Below are positions 1 through 10,601 of a DNA stretch of 64,000 bases, piece after piece. Position 1 is the stretch's first letter, and every line of letters begins with the position of its first letter. The stretch is from Didymella arachidicola. Lineage: Eukaryota > Ascomycota > Dothideomycetes > Pleosporales > Didymellaceae. The notes beneath the pieces were generated by a model, which made no database searches, was not told the DNA's origin, and was given only the letters and a program-made list of their open reading frames with translations. A program made the translations under genes and the position numbers. The stretch covers positions 1,116,001-1,180,000 of the forward strand of contig CM049993.1 of assembly GCA_016630955.3 (NCBI GenBank). The letters are read 5' to 3'.

Positions 1-1013
1 CAACGGTTTTGATACGGGTTGCACAATCTTGGCAGCCTGTCTGGACCGTCTAGCGCCCTGAGCCAGAAATAGATACATTCAACTGCAGCAGCTCGCAGAG
101 ACTGTTCGAGGCTCTCAACGGCTTAGATGCTCCGCGGGACCATCAGGTACCGGTTGCAGTGGCGTGTGGGCGGTAGCGCGCGGGCAAGATGTAGTTTAAT
201 TGTTTCGATAGAACGTGCGGAGGTGCTTGCGTGTTGCGTCTTGACGTGTGGCGCTGTGTGTGGTGCGTGGGCAAATTGACGAGATTGGAGCGGGTCGGTT
301 CATTCCGGGTTGACGCTCGAGTATCGAGACGGGAGCGGGTGTGGCGTTTGAAGGTTCACAGGTGTGGCCGTGCTGGTCTGCGTGTGGATCGCGTCCTTTT
401 CGAGGTGGAGAGGTTCATTTCGCGTGCGTGGATCTGCATTGAAGTCGGACAGGTTGTTATTTGGGAGATATCTTGTTGAGGATCTCTTTGGAAAGTCTCT
501 GGAATTCCTAAGATTTGCGCCGGTGGATGCTATGCTGTCACTTTCGTGGCTCAGCACTTCTGGTCGAGGAGAGCAGTGCGCACACTACAGGGTCACAAGA
601 TGCGCTATAGCTGAGCAGTGGTATCTTGAAGACTCTCCCTGGTACGTGACTGGCTGTCTTAGGTACCGAAATATATTCACTTGAATGAAATCATGACCGA
701 ACCCGTTTACTGACCTCGCCGTATACATAGCCCATTGCTGACTCCGAAGTCGCCATTGACGGTACGATGAGCAGTGAACTTGCAGATGAGGAACACGGCG
801 AAGAGAGCTAATAGTAACCAACTAGGAAAGACACCGGATAGCACGTGATGACGTGGTCAGGCGATCGCAACTGCCTCCTCAGTTGAAGCGAGTCTTACTC
901 TGAAGCCTTCCAATAAATGCAGGCTAGACATCTGCGTCTGTATAGATTCTGATCAAGTCGAGGAAGCCGTCACAAGTGCATAAGTTTGATTTCGAACTCA
1001 TTCCACAGCGTCT
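1..1013. other. Left flank without a convincing gene
   Basis: Only short, mutually overlapping open frames that lack ATG starts or recognisable composition are present. The last part is the 3' flank of the minus-strand membrane protein gene. I see no RNA gene or repeat here. Confidence 0.6.
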
Positions 1014-2487
1014 CTATCCATCCGTCTTCAAAACCCTTTGCAGCACCTTACCCAAAACCCCTCTCACCCTCGTGCGATCTGCTTGCGCCGCAGTCATCAC
1101 GACAGCGGCGCTAAGCGCAAAAGCAAGGTGCTCTTTCCACCTGTTTTCAGGCAGATATCTGCGAGGAAACCAAGTTGCTGCAGCGCGAGGCAGCACGAAG
1201 AGCACGATCTCGAGACGCCTTCGCGGCTCCTCCACTAAGATGCTCAACCCACAAAGCAGGCATGCGCTCAGAACACATAGCCCAGAGTCCCACATCTGCG
1301 GTGTGACAGTCTTTGGCGAGAAGAGCTTCGGCCCAAGACGTGTTCGCGAAAGACACACGCCGTAATAGAAAAACGCGATGAAAGCACCAAGGAACGACGA
1401 GCGCCTCGTAGCATCCTGGACCGCCGCAACCAGCGTATGTATCTTCAACCCGGCCAATCTGTTTCCAGACCGCGCTGTCTTCAGTAGATGTCTGCTCAGC
1501 ACAAAAGCCTGTAACGGAAAGAACATTTTGGCTGCGAACGCCCATCCGCGCCAGAAGCGCCACAGGGCGTGCCGCTCACAGCTTTTGCCACAGCCCATGT
1601 GCACCAGCTCGCACGGCACCGGCACCGTTCTTGCAGGATCACCGGCTGCTTCTGGCATCCCGTAGTCGCGTGCCATAGAGCCTAGCAGCGGAGCCATGCC
1701 GGTGTCCTTGCCGTACTGGAAGGTGCCGTATCGGGCGTGACGCAAGGCGAGAATGAGACGGTGATCTAGCTCCGCAGCGGCGGTTATCCAGTCATTGTAG
1801 CTTTGAGGGAGGCGGCTGGGGCTGTAAAACCAGGACCACATGATTGTGGCTGCGGAGAAGCAGAATAGTGTTGTGGGAAGCTTGTTCGAGACTTTGCGAG
1901 CAAGAGACGATGGCTCGAGGGGGCTAGTCGCTGAACTGACTATCACGTCCAGGGCGCGGATGACTGCAAAAAGCGTGAGATCCATGGTTCTTCCAGCAAG
2001 ATCGGGCCTCGAAAGGGTTGACACTCCTACGGTGCCATCTTCAGGCGGTTCATCGAAAGGGCCCGGCGCAAATCTATTGAGAACGGGTGTTGAATCTGTC
2101 GTAGCGAAGGCTGTAGTACGGGTCGGGGCATTGTTCAGTAGTCTGAACGAGACTGATGCTGAAAAAAGGGCCGCGAGAAATCTGGCAAGCAGCTGAATAA
2201 CTCCCAGATCCAGAGATCGTGTTGACGATCTAAGCCGAGGTAGGACAATGTCGAGAACTACTTTGATAGGGGCCTGAAGCAGTGTCGATCCACCGACGAG
2301 AACAGCGCAGAATGTGGGGAATCGATGAACGGCAAGTGCCTCACGGAGGGTGTGGATAGCCTTTCGTACTCTGTTAGCCCATCGTACGACACTGCAGATC
2401 CTCCACACTGAGCCGTCAAGGTGGGATGAACAAAGTGACCCTGTTCCCGAGTAGAGAAACTTAGTAGAAGCACCCACCTGCAGCCAT
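1014..2487 (-). CDS. TMEM135-like multi-pass membrane protein
   Basis: This is probably a member of the TMEM135 family, whose animal members act at mitochondria and peroxisomes; the fungal role is not established. The 3' exon (1014-2440) holds hydrophobic segments and a cysteine-rich block. That block has a YNDWI...LDHRL...ARYGTFQYGKD stretch followed by VPCELVHMGCGKSC, which resembles the TMEM135 N-terminal Cys-rich domain. The long open frame has no early ATG. A workable 5' end is ATG at 2487, a 10-nt first exon and a 37-nt intron (2441-2477, GTGGGT...AACAG), giving 478 residues. That intron is short, so the start is uncertain, and further 5' exons are possible. The gene diverges from the bHLH gene across about 0.9 kb. 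The family call is from motif resemblance only. Confidence 0.65.
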
Positions 2488-3429
2488 GCCGCTCGCACAG
2501 TCAGCTTCCTCTTCCCAAGCAAGAACAGGATTCTCGCCAGTCGCGGACTAGTGCTCGAGAGTAGGCCGAGTACGTAAGCCGTGGTGAGTCTGGAGGCCTT
2601 GGTTAGTCGACGTCGGACATGCCGACAAAAGGTTTGCTCTTACGGTTTCGCAAGGCGAAGATGTGCAACAGGCCCGTCAAGTTGCCGTGCCATTGCGGCG
2701 AATAGCAGCTGCGGCAGGGGCCCAAGTACAGGTGAGGTCCTGGCAACGGCTGGCTTCGAACGGCAGCAAGTGTTCAATTAAGGCATGCAACGGAAGCTAG
2801 TCCGAGGTAGTTGCCAAGTGCATGCATGGCTTCGCGACGATCGACAGGTTCGCGGAGCAGATACTCGATGGAGCCCGCGCGCTGCAAACTATAGGAGGGC
2901 CGGGTATTGCAAACGCCTCAATGTGTCGTCGCCGTCAGGAGCGTGTCGAGAGAGTGTCGCAAGGCGCCAGAACGCTCACAGTGCAGCAGGCGGCATGAGG
3001 AGAGCGATGGCAGGTGGCCCTCGTGATGACTGCAAGTGACATGCCAGGGCGACGGTGGAGATGATGGGTGTTTGCGAAATCCGGGGTACGGACTCGGCTG
3101 GAGTTGCCGCCCAGACTTCAGGCCTCGGACACGTGCAGCGCAGAGGTCTGGCATGTGAACATGTGAATACTGCACGCAACGCCTTCACTCTTCTCCCCAG
3201 CTTCGCTCCGTGCAGACCCCCTCGAGTGCCTGGGGCTAGCTAGTGCGTCAGCGATGTGTGCTGGAGGAAGCACCTGCACTGTAGCACACATATGTAGCCG
3301 CGGACTGCCGGCTCTCTGTGACTGCATACCGCCGCGACGACGTCAACGCGCGCTTCAGCCGCAAAACTGGCGACCCTTTCGACACAGCCGTTAGCAGGGC
3401 TCGAGGGCAGCGGGCTCTCTCAACCAGCC
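2488..3429. other. Shared 5' region of two divergent genes
   Basis: About 0.94 kb between the TMEM135-like gene and the bHLH gene. Only short frames are present. It presumably carries both promoters and the bHLH 5' leader; I see no clear TATA box. Confidence 0.5.
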
Positions 3430-4755
3430 ATGAGCGACAAGGACCCGCACCCGTTTGGCTACACGTTCAGCGCCGACTTCTTCAGCAATGGTACGGCCAC
3501 GCCGCTGGACAACCACGGCCCGTCGCTGCTCAGCGACATGGAGGGCCAGTCCCTCGCCGACTTCTTCTCCAACACCGACCCCTTCAACCTCTCCGACCCG
3601 CAGCCCTTTGGCACCGACGCAGACACGAAGCTCGCCGGCAATGACTTCAACGACTGGAACTTCATGGCCCCGGCCACCGTCCACCAGGTCTCTGCGACTA
3701 TCCCCGACCAGGCGCAGCTGCACCACGGCTTCCACAGCGACAGCATGTTCGCGACGCAGCCGCTGCAGCTGGACCACCTGGGCACCACCCACGACGACCT
3801 GCAAGCCGCCTCGACCCTCTTCAACAACTCGCAGCAGCCCGCTTACATGAACGCCCGCGCCCACGGCTTCCACGACCTGAGCGCCTCGCACAGCAGCAGC
3901 CACGACGCCCACCGCCACAGCGTGTCGAGCCACCCCCACAACGGACGGGCCATGGTAGCCACCTCACAGGGCCTGCTGAACGAGCAGCTCGCCGCCCTCC
4001 TCCCGAACCACGCCGCAGCAGGCACCCTCGACGCACAGCTCGCCGCACAGTGGGCCGGCAGCGATGCACACCACAGGATCCACGAAGACTTCGGGCCCGC
4101 CCTCCACCACCGCCCGAGTCTGAAACGAACCTACACCTTCGGCACCGACGACTCCTTCAGCAACCCAGCCGGCTTCTCTGCGCCCCACAATGAGACCGAA
4201 GAGCAAGTCACCCGGCGCCTGATGCGCGACACGCGGACTTTGTCCTACATCGGCGACGCGGTCGCTCCTGAATTCGCCGCACATAACCAGCCTGCCGCCG
4301 CCGACGAAGCAAGCGAGTCCTCCTCCGAAGAGACCACATCAGCCTCCGACTCGCAGCCGAGCAAACGGCGCAAGAAGAGCGTCCAGATCAAGAAAGAGTC
4401 GATCCGCAAAACCGCACCGGGGACACGCGTCAGCAAGCCCAAGAAGCCCAGCACCGCGGCGTCAGAAGGGGACAGTGCCAACAGCAAGAAGAAGCGCGCC
4501 AGCGCCGCGGCTTCGAAGCTCGCGCGCGAGAACCTCAGCGAAGAGCAGAAGCGCAGCAACCACATTCTGTCCGAGCAGAAACGGCGGAACCTGATCAAGC
4601 GCGGGTTCGACGACTTGCACGACCTGGTACCCGAGATACGCAACGGGGGTCTGAGCAAGAGCAGTGTGCTCACAGAAGCAGCCAATTTCCTGGATAAACT
4701 GATCGCGGATAACAGGGAGCTGATGAAAGTAATCAGCGGCGAGGCAGCGGGCTGA
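3430..4755 (+). CDS. Class B bHLH transcription factor, 441 aa
   Basis: Single-exon gene starting at ATG 3430. Residues about 375-430 form a basic helix-loop-helix. The basic region RSNHILSEQKRRN carries His, Glu and Arg at the H5-E9-R13 positions that mark class B proteins binding CACGTG-type E-boxes. Helix 1 is followed by a VPEIRNGG loop, and helix 2 begins LSKSSVL. Upstream lie a Ser/Glu-rich acidic stretch (about 290-310) and basic KRRKK and KKKR clusters that may be nuclear localisation signals. The N-terminal half is rich in Asp, Phe, His and Gln and looks like a disordered activation region. Target genes cannot be read from the sequence. It resembles fungal bHLH regulators of the Ino4/Max-like group, but I do not assign an orthologue. 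Confidence 0.9.
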   Translation: MSDKDPHPFGYTFSADFFSNGTATPLDNHGPSLLSDMEGQSLADFFSNTDPFNLSDPQPFGTDADTKLAGNDFNDWNFMAPATVHQVSATIPDQAQLHHGFHSDSMFATQPLQLDHLGTTHDDLQAASTLFNNSQQPAYMNARAHGFHDLSASHSSSHDAHRHSVSSHPHNGRAMVATSQGLLNEQLAALLPNHAAAGTLDAQLAAQWAGSDAHHRIHEDFGPALHHRPSLKRTYTFGTDDSFSNPAGFSAPHNETEEQVTRRLMRDTRTLSYIGDAVAPEFAAHNQPAAADEASESSSEETTSASDSQPSKRRKKSVQIKKESIRKTAPGTRVSKPKKPSTAASEGDSANSKKKRASAAASKLARENLSEEQKRSNHILSEQKRRNLIKRGFDDLHDLVPEIRNGGLSKSSVLTEAANFLDKLIADNRELMKVISGEAAG

Positions 4756-5704
4756 GAATGGCATATGGAACATCACCCTAGCGCCACCGCGCCACGGACA
4801 AAGAAGCAGAACTCACCGTACTTGGGTATTCGCCTGCACAAATAGATTCGAGGCTACGTTGTCATTCCAGCAACCATGCTGAGGGCTTGGAGGTCGATTG
4901 GATCGCCGAGCGAAGGAAAGCAACAGAGTACCCAAAGACGGCGAAATGATACCCACGAGCGCAACACAGGACCCCGCACTTTGGGGTCGAGCGATAGAAC
5001 GGAGTTTGGGATTTGATACCCTGTGTGTACGATCAATATAATTATCGAATGTCCAATTTGTGACCTGTGTTTGACTGGGTTAATCGTCTGAGTAGCAACA
5101 GATGATATCTGGCCCGTTATGTGGATGGAAGTCGGAAACAGGCTGATGATTCCTGAAAGAAAGATGCAGTCAGTGTTTGTCTCTGCGTATGTTCCAGGTA
5201 GGTAGAGACCCTATTGACTACAGTGATTTTACTTGTGTGCTTTTGGGAAGCTTTCATGGATCATCTGTAGCAGTGGCTGCACAGTTGGCGACACGACAGA
5301 TTGAGGTTGCTTCACTGGTCGCGAGATCTGTCTTGCCGTGGGTGACTCGTGTGCGGGAAGTAACGGGTTGGACGCCTGCTGTTGCCTTGAGAGAGCGCTA
5401 TAGTCCGCTTGTGGATTGTAAAGTTGCAAGAGTGCACCTCGCGCTCTCAGCTGGTGCAGTGTGAGGAGAAGCTCGTATTTCGCCACTAACAAAATTTGTA
5501 CTTTATGCTGTAACGTTCGAGACGGATGTACTGCAGATGAGGTGGATGGTAGGAGGCGCAGTGGTGGGGTGAAGTGAAAGTGAAGAGGGAACTTGACTGG
5601 CACGCCAAAAGTCGCAACAGCCCACGCGTTTTCTCCTTTCTCACTTTCTCGCCACTACGTTACATCTTTCATTGAACCACCAGATAGTAACCAGGAACAG
5701 CGAC
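4756..5704. other. Intergenic region, bHLH to BTB cluster
   Basis: About 0.95 kb with only short random frames. It holds the bHLH 3' flank and the presumed promoter of the first BTB copy. Nothing else is recognised. Confidence 0.5.
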
Positions 5705-7023
5705 ATGGCAGACTCCACCGAGGCTGGAGGCAGTCACGCTACTGCGCCCCCGACTGCAATTGCCGCCAACGAAAATGACCCCACATGCCCCAAACGCATC
5801 CTCACCGATCTTGGGCTCGAAATCATCACGGTCGACCAGTAATTCGATCTTACACTTACTGTGGGTGCTCCAAACCACGCAGATGGGCAGAAGGCTTTCC
5901 AGGTCAGTCGCAGCGCTATGAGACACGGCAGCGACATCTGGACGAGAATGCTTGCACCTGGCGCCTGGGCGAAGAGCAAGCATACAGTAATCGAGATGCC
6001 TGATGACTCTTGCAAGGCCATGCTTCTGGTCTTACGCATCGCGCATTTTCAATTCGCCCAACTCCCAAATGAAATGATCCTGGAGGATCTACGAGCACTC
6101 GCGACCCTGACAGATAAGTACGATCTCTTTAAGATTGTGCGGGTCATTTTGGAGCTAAAGAAGTGGTTCGAACCTTACGAGCAAGAGTGGAAAAAGGCTG
6201 GAGCCTCGTTGATCCACCTGGCTCAGTTTGCAGAGATGCATCGAGTGTTTGGGAACCAAGATGATTACTAGCATGTTGTCAACAGGCTTGCCGTCAAGTC
6301 ACCCAGGATTGGGGGGTCCTTGGCCAAAGGCTCCGAAGGCAAGACAAGCGAACCTTGTTTCGATGTGCCAAAACGCATCCTTGGTGAGTGAATCATGATT
6401 TTAAGCATTGTGCACACGCTACCTATGGACCGGTATAACTTACACTCGAACTATCAGCCCGAATCAAAGAAACACGACGGCTCATCTCTGAATGGGTCGA
6501 TTGCATTGAGGACGCTGTCGAGATGGCACTGGAGGGAGAAACAGATCCTAAGAACAACAGAAGCCCTACTTGCAATAAGAACTTGTGTTCGGTTACGAGA
6601 TGTGGGTTTTGATGCGCGGTCTCAGAGTGGCCGGCTACGATATCGATCTCGACACGGCTGATTCGATGACAGAGAGCGTTGCACTCTACTGGAAAGGTCT
6701 CAAGGACATCGGGTCAGACTTGAAGCCATACGGACCATGCGACAAGACCATGGGTTACGGACGGGGCGCACACCACTCTAGCTGCAGCTTCGAAAAATGC
6801 TTTGGCGACTTTGGCTTCATAAACAAAGCAAACGAAATCCTCAAGAAGGCCCTGCATATCGATGTTTGGCGCCAGCTTCAAACCGTAAGAAGTGTCGTCA
6901 AGATCTTTTGCTGCAGTTTACTAACTCCAGTAGGCCGAGTATCTCCAGGCAGTTGCTGGAAGAGCCAACGACAGCCCTTCGATCCGAACAACCAGCTTGC
7001 ACTCCCAATGTATCGCGATGTAG
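5705..7023 (+). pseudogene. Broken BTB/POZ-like gene, first of three tandem copies
   Basis: The frame from ATG 5705 is interrupted by TAA at 5840-5842 and TAG at 6269-6271, yet homology to the next gene continues in the same frame across both stops. Examples are VDQ-stop-FDLTLTVG against IDQHHDLVLIVG, then DGQKAF, PDDS and LTDKY matches. A conserved phase-1 intron follows (6384-6457, GTGAGT...TATCAG), at the same position and phase as in the neighbour. Within exon 2 the frame then shifts near 6580-6590: RIKETRRL...EGETDP reads in one frame, FGYEMWVLMRGL in another. A last intron (6885-6933) and a short exon ending at 7023 are plausible. Three independent lesions make this a pseudogene. Both stops could arise from CAA or CAG by C-to-T change. 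Confidence 0.8.
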
Positions 7024-7322
7024 GCGTTATCGCAGCAGATAGTCTGATCATGGAAGGCATACCAGATCGATCACGGACTAAGGTACCATTGTTCGGGTCA
7101 ACCTGTCTTCCAGAACTCTCCTTCTTGTTGCGCATACCACAGGCAAGGCTTCCAAGAAGACCACTATAGTAAATTAAAGATAAAGTTGGATTGGTCGTTG
7201 ACGTCAACGCGCTGTAGACCCGCCTTCGCTCTTTCCTCACTCACATAAGCCAAAGTTGGCAGTCACAATCTCTCAATACCATCATCACCCCGAAAAGTGT
7301 TCAATCGAGGAACGCAGTCACT

Positions 7323-8403
7323 ATGGCCAAACTCTCTTCACCAGCAGCAAGCGTCAAGCGCAAGCGCAATGATCCTAGCCTCGAGACGATCACGATCGAT
7401 CAACACCATGATCTGGTGCTGATTGTCGGTACACCAACGCATCCAGATGGCCAGAAAGCGTTCCGCGTGCACAAAGGCTCCGTACGCCATGTCATCAATG
7501 CCTCGACAACGATGCTGATGGGCGATTGGACCGAGAACAGCAAAAGCGAGATCGAGTTCCCTGACGATTCATGGAAGCCATTCAAGATCGTGCTTGAAAT
7601 CGCTCACCTCCAGGTTGTAGATTTGCCCAACTTCATGTCCTTTGAAGGCCTTCAGGCACTGGCCGGGTTGACGGATAAGTACAACCTCATCAACATCGCC
7701 CGCATAGGTCTCGACCTCAAGCAATGGCTGCACAAGTACAAAAACCACTGGGCGGCGTGGCCATCGCCGCCTAGTGCTCAGCGATTTGCCCTCATGACCT
7801 CAGTTTTCCAGTACGGATTGGATCTCGCCTTCCTCACCAGCAAGCTAGCAGTAGAGGTGCAATTCGATGAGAGTCAAGGATTCTGCTACCACGGCGTGGC
7901 CAAGACCAGACTCGCGCCAAGCTTGCCGTATGCTCTCTTGGGTAAGTTGTAATACTTGTGCAGTGCTGGAAGCCTATCGACTGACTGCAAGCCTAGCCAA
8001 CATTCACCGAATCCGCGACGGTGTCTTACATGCTTTGGTCAAAATCTGTAAGGATGCTATCACCGACGCTACCATGGCAGACAAGAAGCCACCCTGCGGA
8101 ACAGCTTATTGCACAGCTCTCAAGGTTGGCATCCTTGTGACGGACCTGACCGCTGCTGGTCTCTATCCGATTTCAGAGACCACGCACGAGTTGTATGGTA
8201 ACGTGCTTTCATACTGGCGAGCAATTCACCGCATTGGTGCGACGCATGCACTCTATCAGCCCGGCGACAAGTTGCGGAGAACAGGGCTCAGTTTATGCCC
8301 ATTAAAGCTGCAGATGGACCGATTGCACGTTGAAGGCCAATTCCACTTCATGTCTCTGCATCGCCGAATGTCGTCTCTACTAGCTGCAGAAACGCGGCCA
8401 TAG
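7323..8403 (+). CDS. BTB/POZ-like protein, second tandem copy, 341 aa
   Basis: Two exons, 7323-7941 and 7997-8403, joined in phase 1. The 55-nt intron has GTAAGT, a CTGAC branch site and CTAG. Residues about 25-100 look like a fungal BTB/POZ fold: a DLVLIVG first strand, an HKGSVRHV helix, a WTENSKSEIEFPDDSW stretch, then FKIVLEIAHLQ. This is followed by the LTDKYNL helix usual in these proteins. BTB domains are protein-interaction modules and often Cul3 adaptors, but no partner can be inferred here. The C-terminal end differs from copy 1 and lacks its Cys-containing tail. The last 56 nt overlap the 3' end of the convergent HIT-finger gene, so the C-terminus may be truncated or replaced. Confidence 0.75.
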
Positions 8404-8966
8404 CCTGCATCTCTTTGTCGGTGTCGTCTCTTTCCCTGAGCCCCTTGAGCATCCTCATGGCATCATTGTCGCCCTGCTTCTGCGTCCACTTATGCGGTGC
8501 AGCGTTGTAGCCTCCTCTCCCCCTCCCTCGCCCTCTGCTGCCTCGTCCTCTAAAGCCTCCTCTACCGCCCCTGTGCGGTAGATCGGCCTCGTCAGGCTCG
8601 ATAGTGGTAGCGTAGATGCGCTGTAAGGCTGGCAGCAGAGCAGGATATTGTTTGAGAAGCTCTTGGAATTTCGGGTTCGTTGCGAGGACGGAGTAGTCAT
8701 TCTTTTTCTTGATATAACGTGGGATGGGCGCTGGAGGAGGAGGCTGGGGTATCTCAGGTTCAGCGGGTGCGGTTGGCGTTGGCGCATCATTTGCGTGTGC
8801 AGGCTTGTGCTCTTTGAAGCAGGCTAGTGAGCAGCTGGAGTGAGTTAGCAAGGCTAGTAAGGCCAGACTGTGAACCTTGTGGATCGACTGACTATGGGAG
8901 TGCGCAGGTTGGACACTTGTACTTCCTTGGCTCCGAGTTGCAGACACCGCAAAGTACTTCTGCCAT
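8348..8966 (-). CDS. HIT1: HIT-type zinc-finger protein, probable Hit1/ZNHIT3 orthologue, 186 aa
   Basis: Two exons, 8893-8966 and 8348-8834, with a GTCAGT...CTCCAG intron. The zinc finger is complete: Cys6, Cys9, Cys18, Cys21, Cys26, Cys30, His34 and His38, with the splice falling inside the Tyr25 codon. Hit1-type proteins act in box C/D snoRNP assembly in the nucleus, through Rsa1 in yeast. After the finger come a Pro-rich linker, a conserved helical segment (FQELLKQYPALLPALQ) and an Arg/Gly-rich tract near residues 110-135. The C-terminal segment (MRMLKGLRER...MAAFLQLV) is typical of the family as I recall it. The Arg/Gly tract suggests RNA contact. The start is 311 nt from COX11 on the other strand. 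Confidence 0.85.
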
Positions 8967-9276
8967 TCTGTTGAAGACCTCCAGTTGTTTTGGGGAAAAC
9001 CCGCTGCAAAGCTTTTCAAATAGCTGCTACAGACCCAGAGAACCAATGTCGGTGTATTGAAGGTCAACCGCGAGGCCTATGTAAAAGGTGAGTGTAAAAT
9101 CTAGGCGGAAATGCCGCGCGGATGTATGTTGAGTCTGATCAGATCCAAAGATTCGCAAGGAGGGATAACAATGCGGCTCCGACGGAAGGCCAATGAGAGG
9201 CGAGAAACTCCGCAGGCCGCCGAGGCCTTCGAATTCACTGATTCATCACTCGCACCACCCCTCCAGCACCAATACC
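8967..9276. promoter_or_regulatory. Bidirectional promoter of HIT1 and COX11 with two CCAAT boxes
   Basis: 310 nt separate two divergent starts. CCAAT occurs on the + strand at 9043-9047 and 9190-9194, the latter about 83 nt before the COX11 ATG. In fungi the Hap2/3/5 complex binds CCAAT and controls many respiratory genes, so HAP control of COX11 is plausible but inferred. Confidence 0.45.
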
Positions 9277-10181
9277 ATGTCTGTCGCATTGCGATTAAGA
9301 CAATTCCAGGCGCGAATTGTACAGCCATGGATATGTACAGCATGTTCGCGATCCCTCAGCCGTATACCGCGAACTCGCAATCCCACCTTTCCCGCCGCGC
9401 GTCGATGGATCAGTTCGAACAAGACCACAGGAGATACAAGGCAAGGCGCGGTGCCAAGTATGGACCAGATGCATGCAAGATATAAGCAGAAAAACAGGAC
9501 TGTTATGTAAGCTTGGGATGTGTATTGTTGCGGGTCGTGGCTGACGACGTATAAGGAACTATGTCTTCAGTGTCATTGTAGGCTTCGTAGCCATCACATA
9601 TGGCTCAGTGCCTATGTACAAAATGGTGTGTGAGGGACGAGCCAGATCATCGCTGCGTATACTCACACTGTGTTCAGATTTGTCAACAGACAGGGTGGGG
9701 AGGCCAACCCATCAAGTCTGCAGCACATGGCGGCGGCGACCCTAATGCCGATCCTGCAGAACGATTGAAGCCCGTCGAAAACCACCCTCGAATCCGAATC
9801 ACGTTCAACGGCTCGGTGTCAGACGTCCTCCCGTGGAAGTTTGTACCTCAACAGCGTGAAGTGCGCGTCCTGCCCGGAGAGACAGCGCTTGCCTTCTACA
9901 CCGCAACCAACAAGTCAGACGAAGACATCATCGGCGTTGCAACATACTCTGTGACGCCAGGGCAAGTGGCGCCATATTTCAGCAAGATTCAGTGCTTCTG
10001 CTTCGAGGAGCAGCGGCTGAATGCCGGCGAGACAGTGGACATGCCTGTATTCTTTTACATTGATCCTGAGTTCGTCACGGACATCAATATGAAGGGCATC
10101 GAGACAGTCACGCTTAGCTACACCTTTTTCAAGGCGAAATATGATAAAGACGGCCATCTGCGACCAGTACCGATGGGATGA
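9277..10181 (+). CDS. COX11: Cytochrome c oxidase copper chaperone Cox11, 267 aa
   Basis: Three exons: 9277-9506, 9556-9625 and 9678-10181. The tiny middle exon completes the membrane segment. Cox11 sits in the mitochondrial inner membrane and delivers copper to the CuB site of cytochrome oxidase subunit 1. The N-terminus is Arg/Ser-rich and fits a mitochondrial presequence. One transmembrane helix (about 78-100, NYVFSVIVGFVAITYGSVPM) is followed by the conserved TGWGGQ block. The copper-binding pair is Cys206 and Cys208 in CFCFEEQ, and the late FFYIDPEF and VTLSYTFF strands complete the domain. Both introns end with family-consistent joins (M-NYVF and KM-ICQQ). Identification is secure. Confidence 0.96.
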
Positions 10182-10601
10182 GAGGGGAGTGTTTGAACTT
10201 CGAGGACTGTACCATATCTGTATCAAGGTCCAGGGACCGTGTATATATTTAGTAAGTGCAAGCTACACCCAATTTTGGGAAGGAGGATATATCCATGTTT
10301 GCAATCCATATTGTTGAAACTGAGTCGGCTCAACCCTGGATCAAATGCTGAACTGGGTTGCTCTTGCATGGTTTGGGGGTCTCCAGGGTTCAGTGGCTGC
10401 TGCCAGGTTTTGACTCTCACTCGGGCAGAACTTCCAATAAACGACTGTTTGTTTCTCCAATATCACTACTCTCCCACTGCCTCCCCATCTGCATCGCTCT
10501 ACATGCGCGCGACAATCCCGTGTGCCACCTTCTATCACTAGCTTATCAGGACGGCTTTTACCATCGTTATACACAGCTGGCTACTCTCCACCACAAGCAA
10601 C
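10182..10601. other. COX11 3' flank and promoter of third BTB gene
   Basis: 420 nt. The part before the BTB ATG is rich in C and T (CTCCCACTGCCTCCCC), as is usual in filamentous fungal promoters. No gene is seen. Confidence 0.5.

Noticed and set aside
6269..6271. Stop readthrough or intron explanation for the BTB copy 1 stops
   Set aside because: Two stops plus a frameshift in one gene, and no splice sites that remove both stops while keeping homology.
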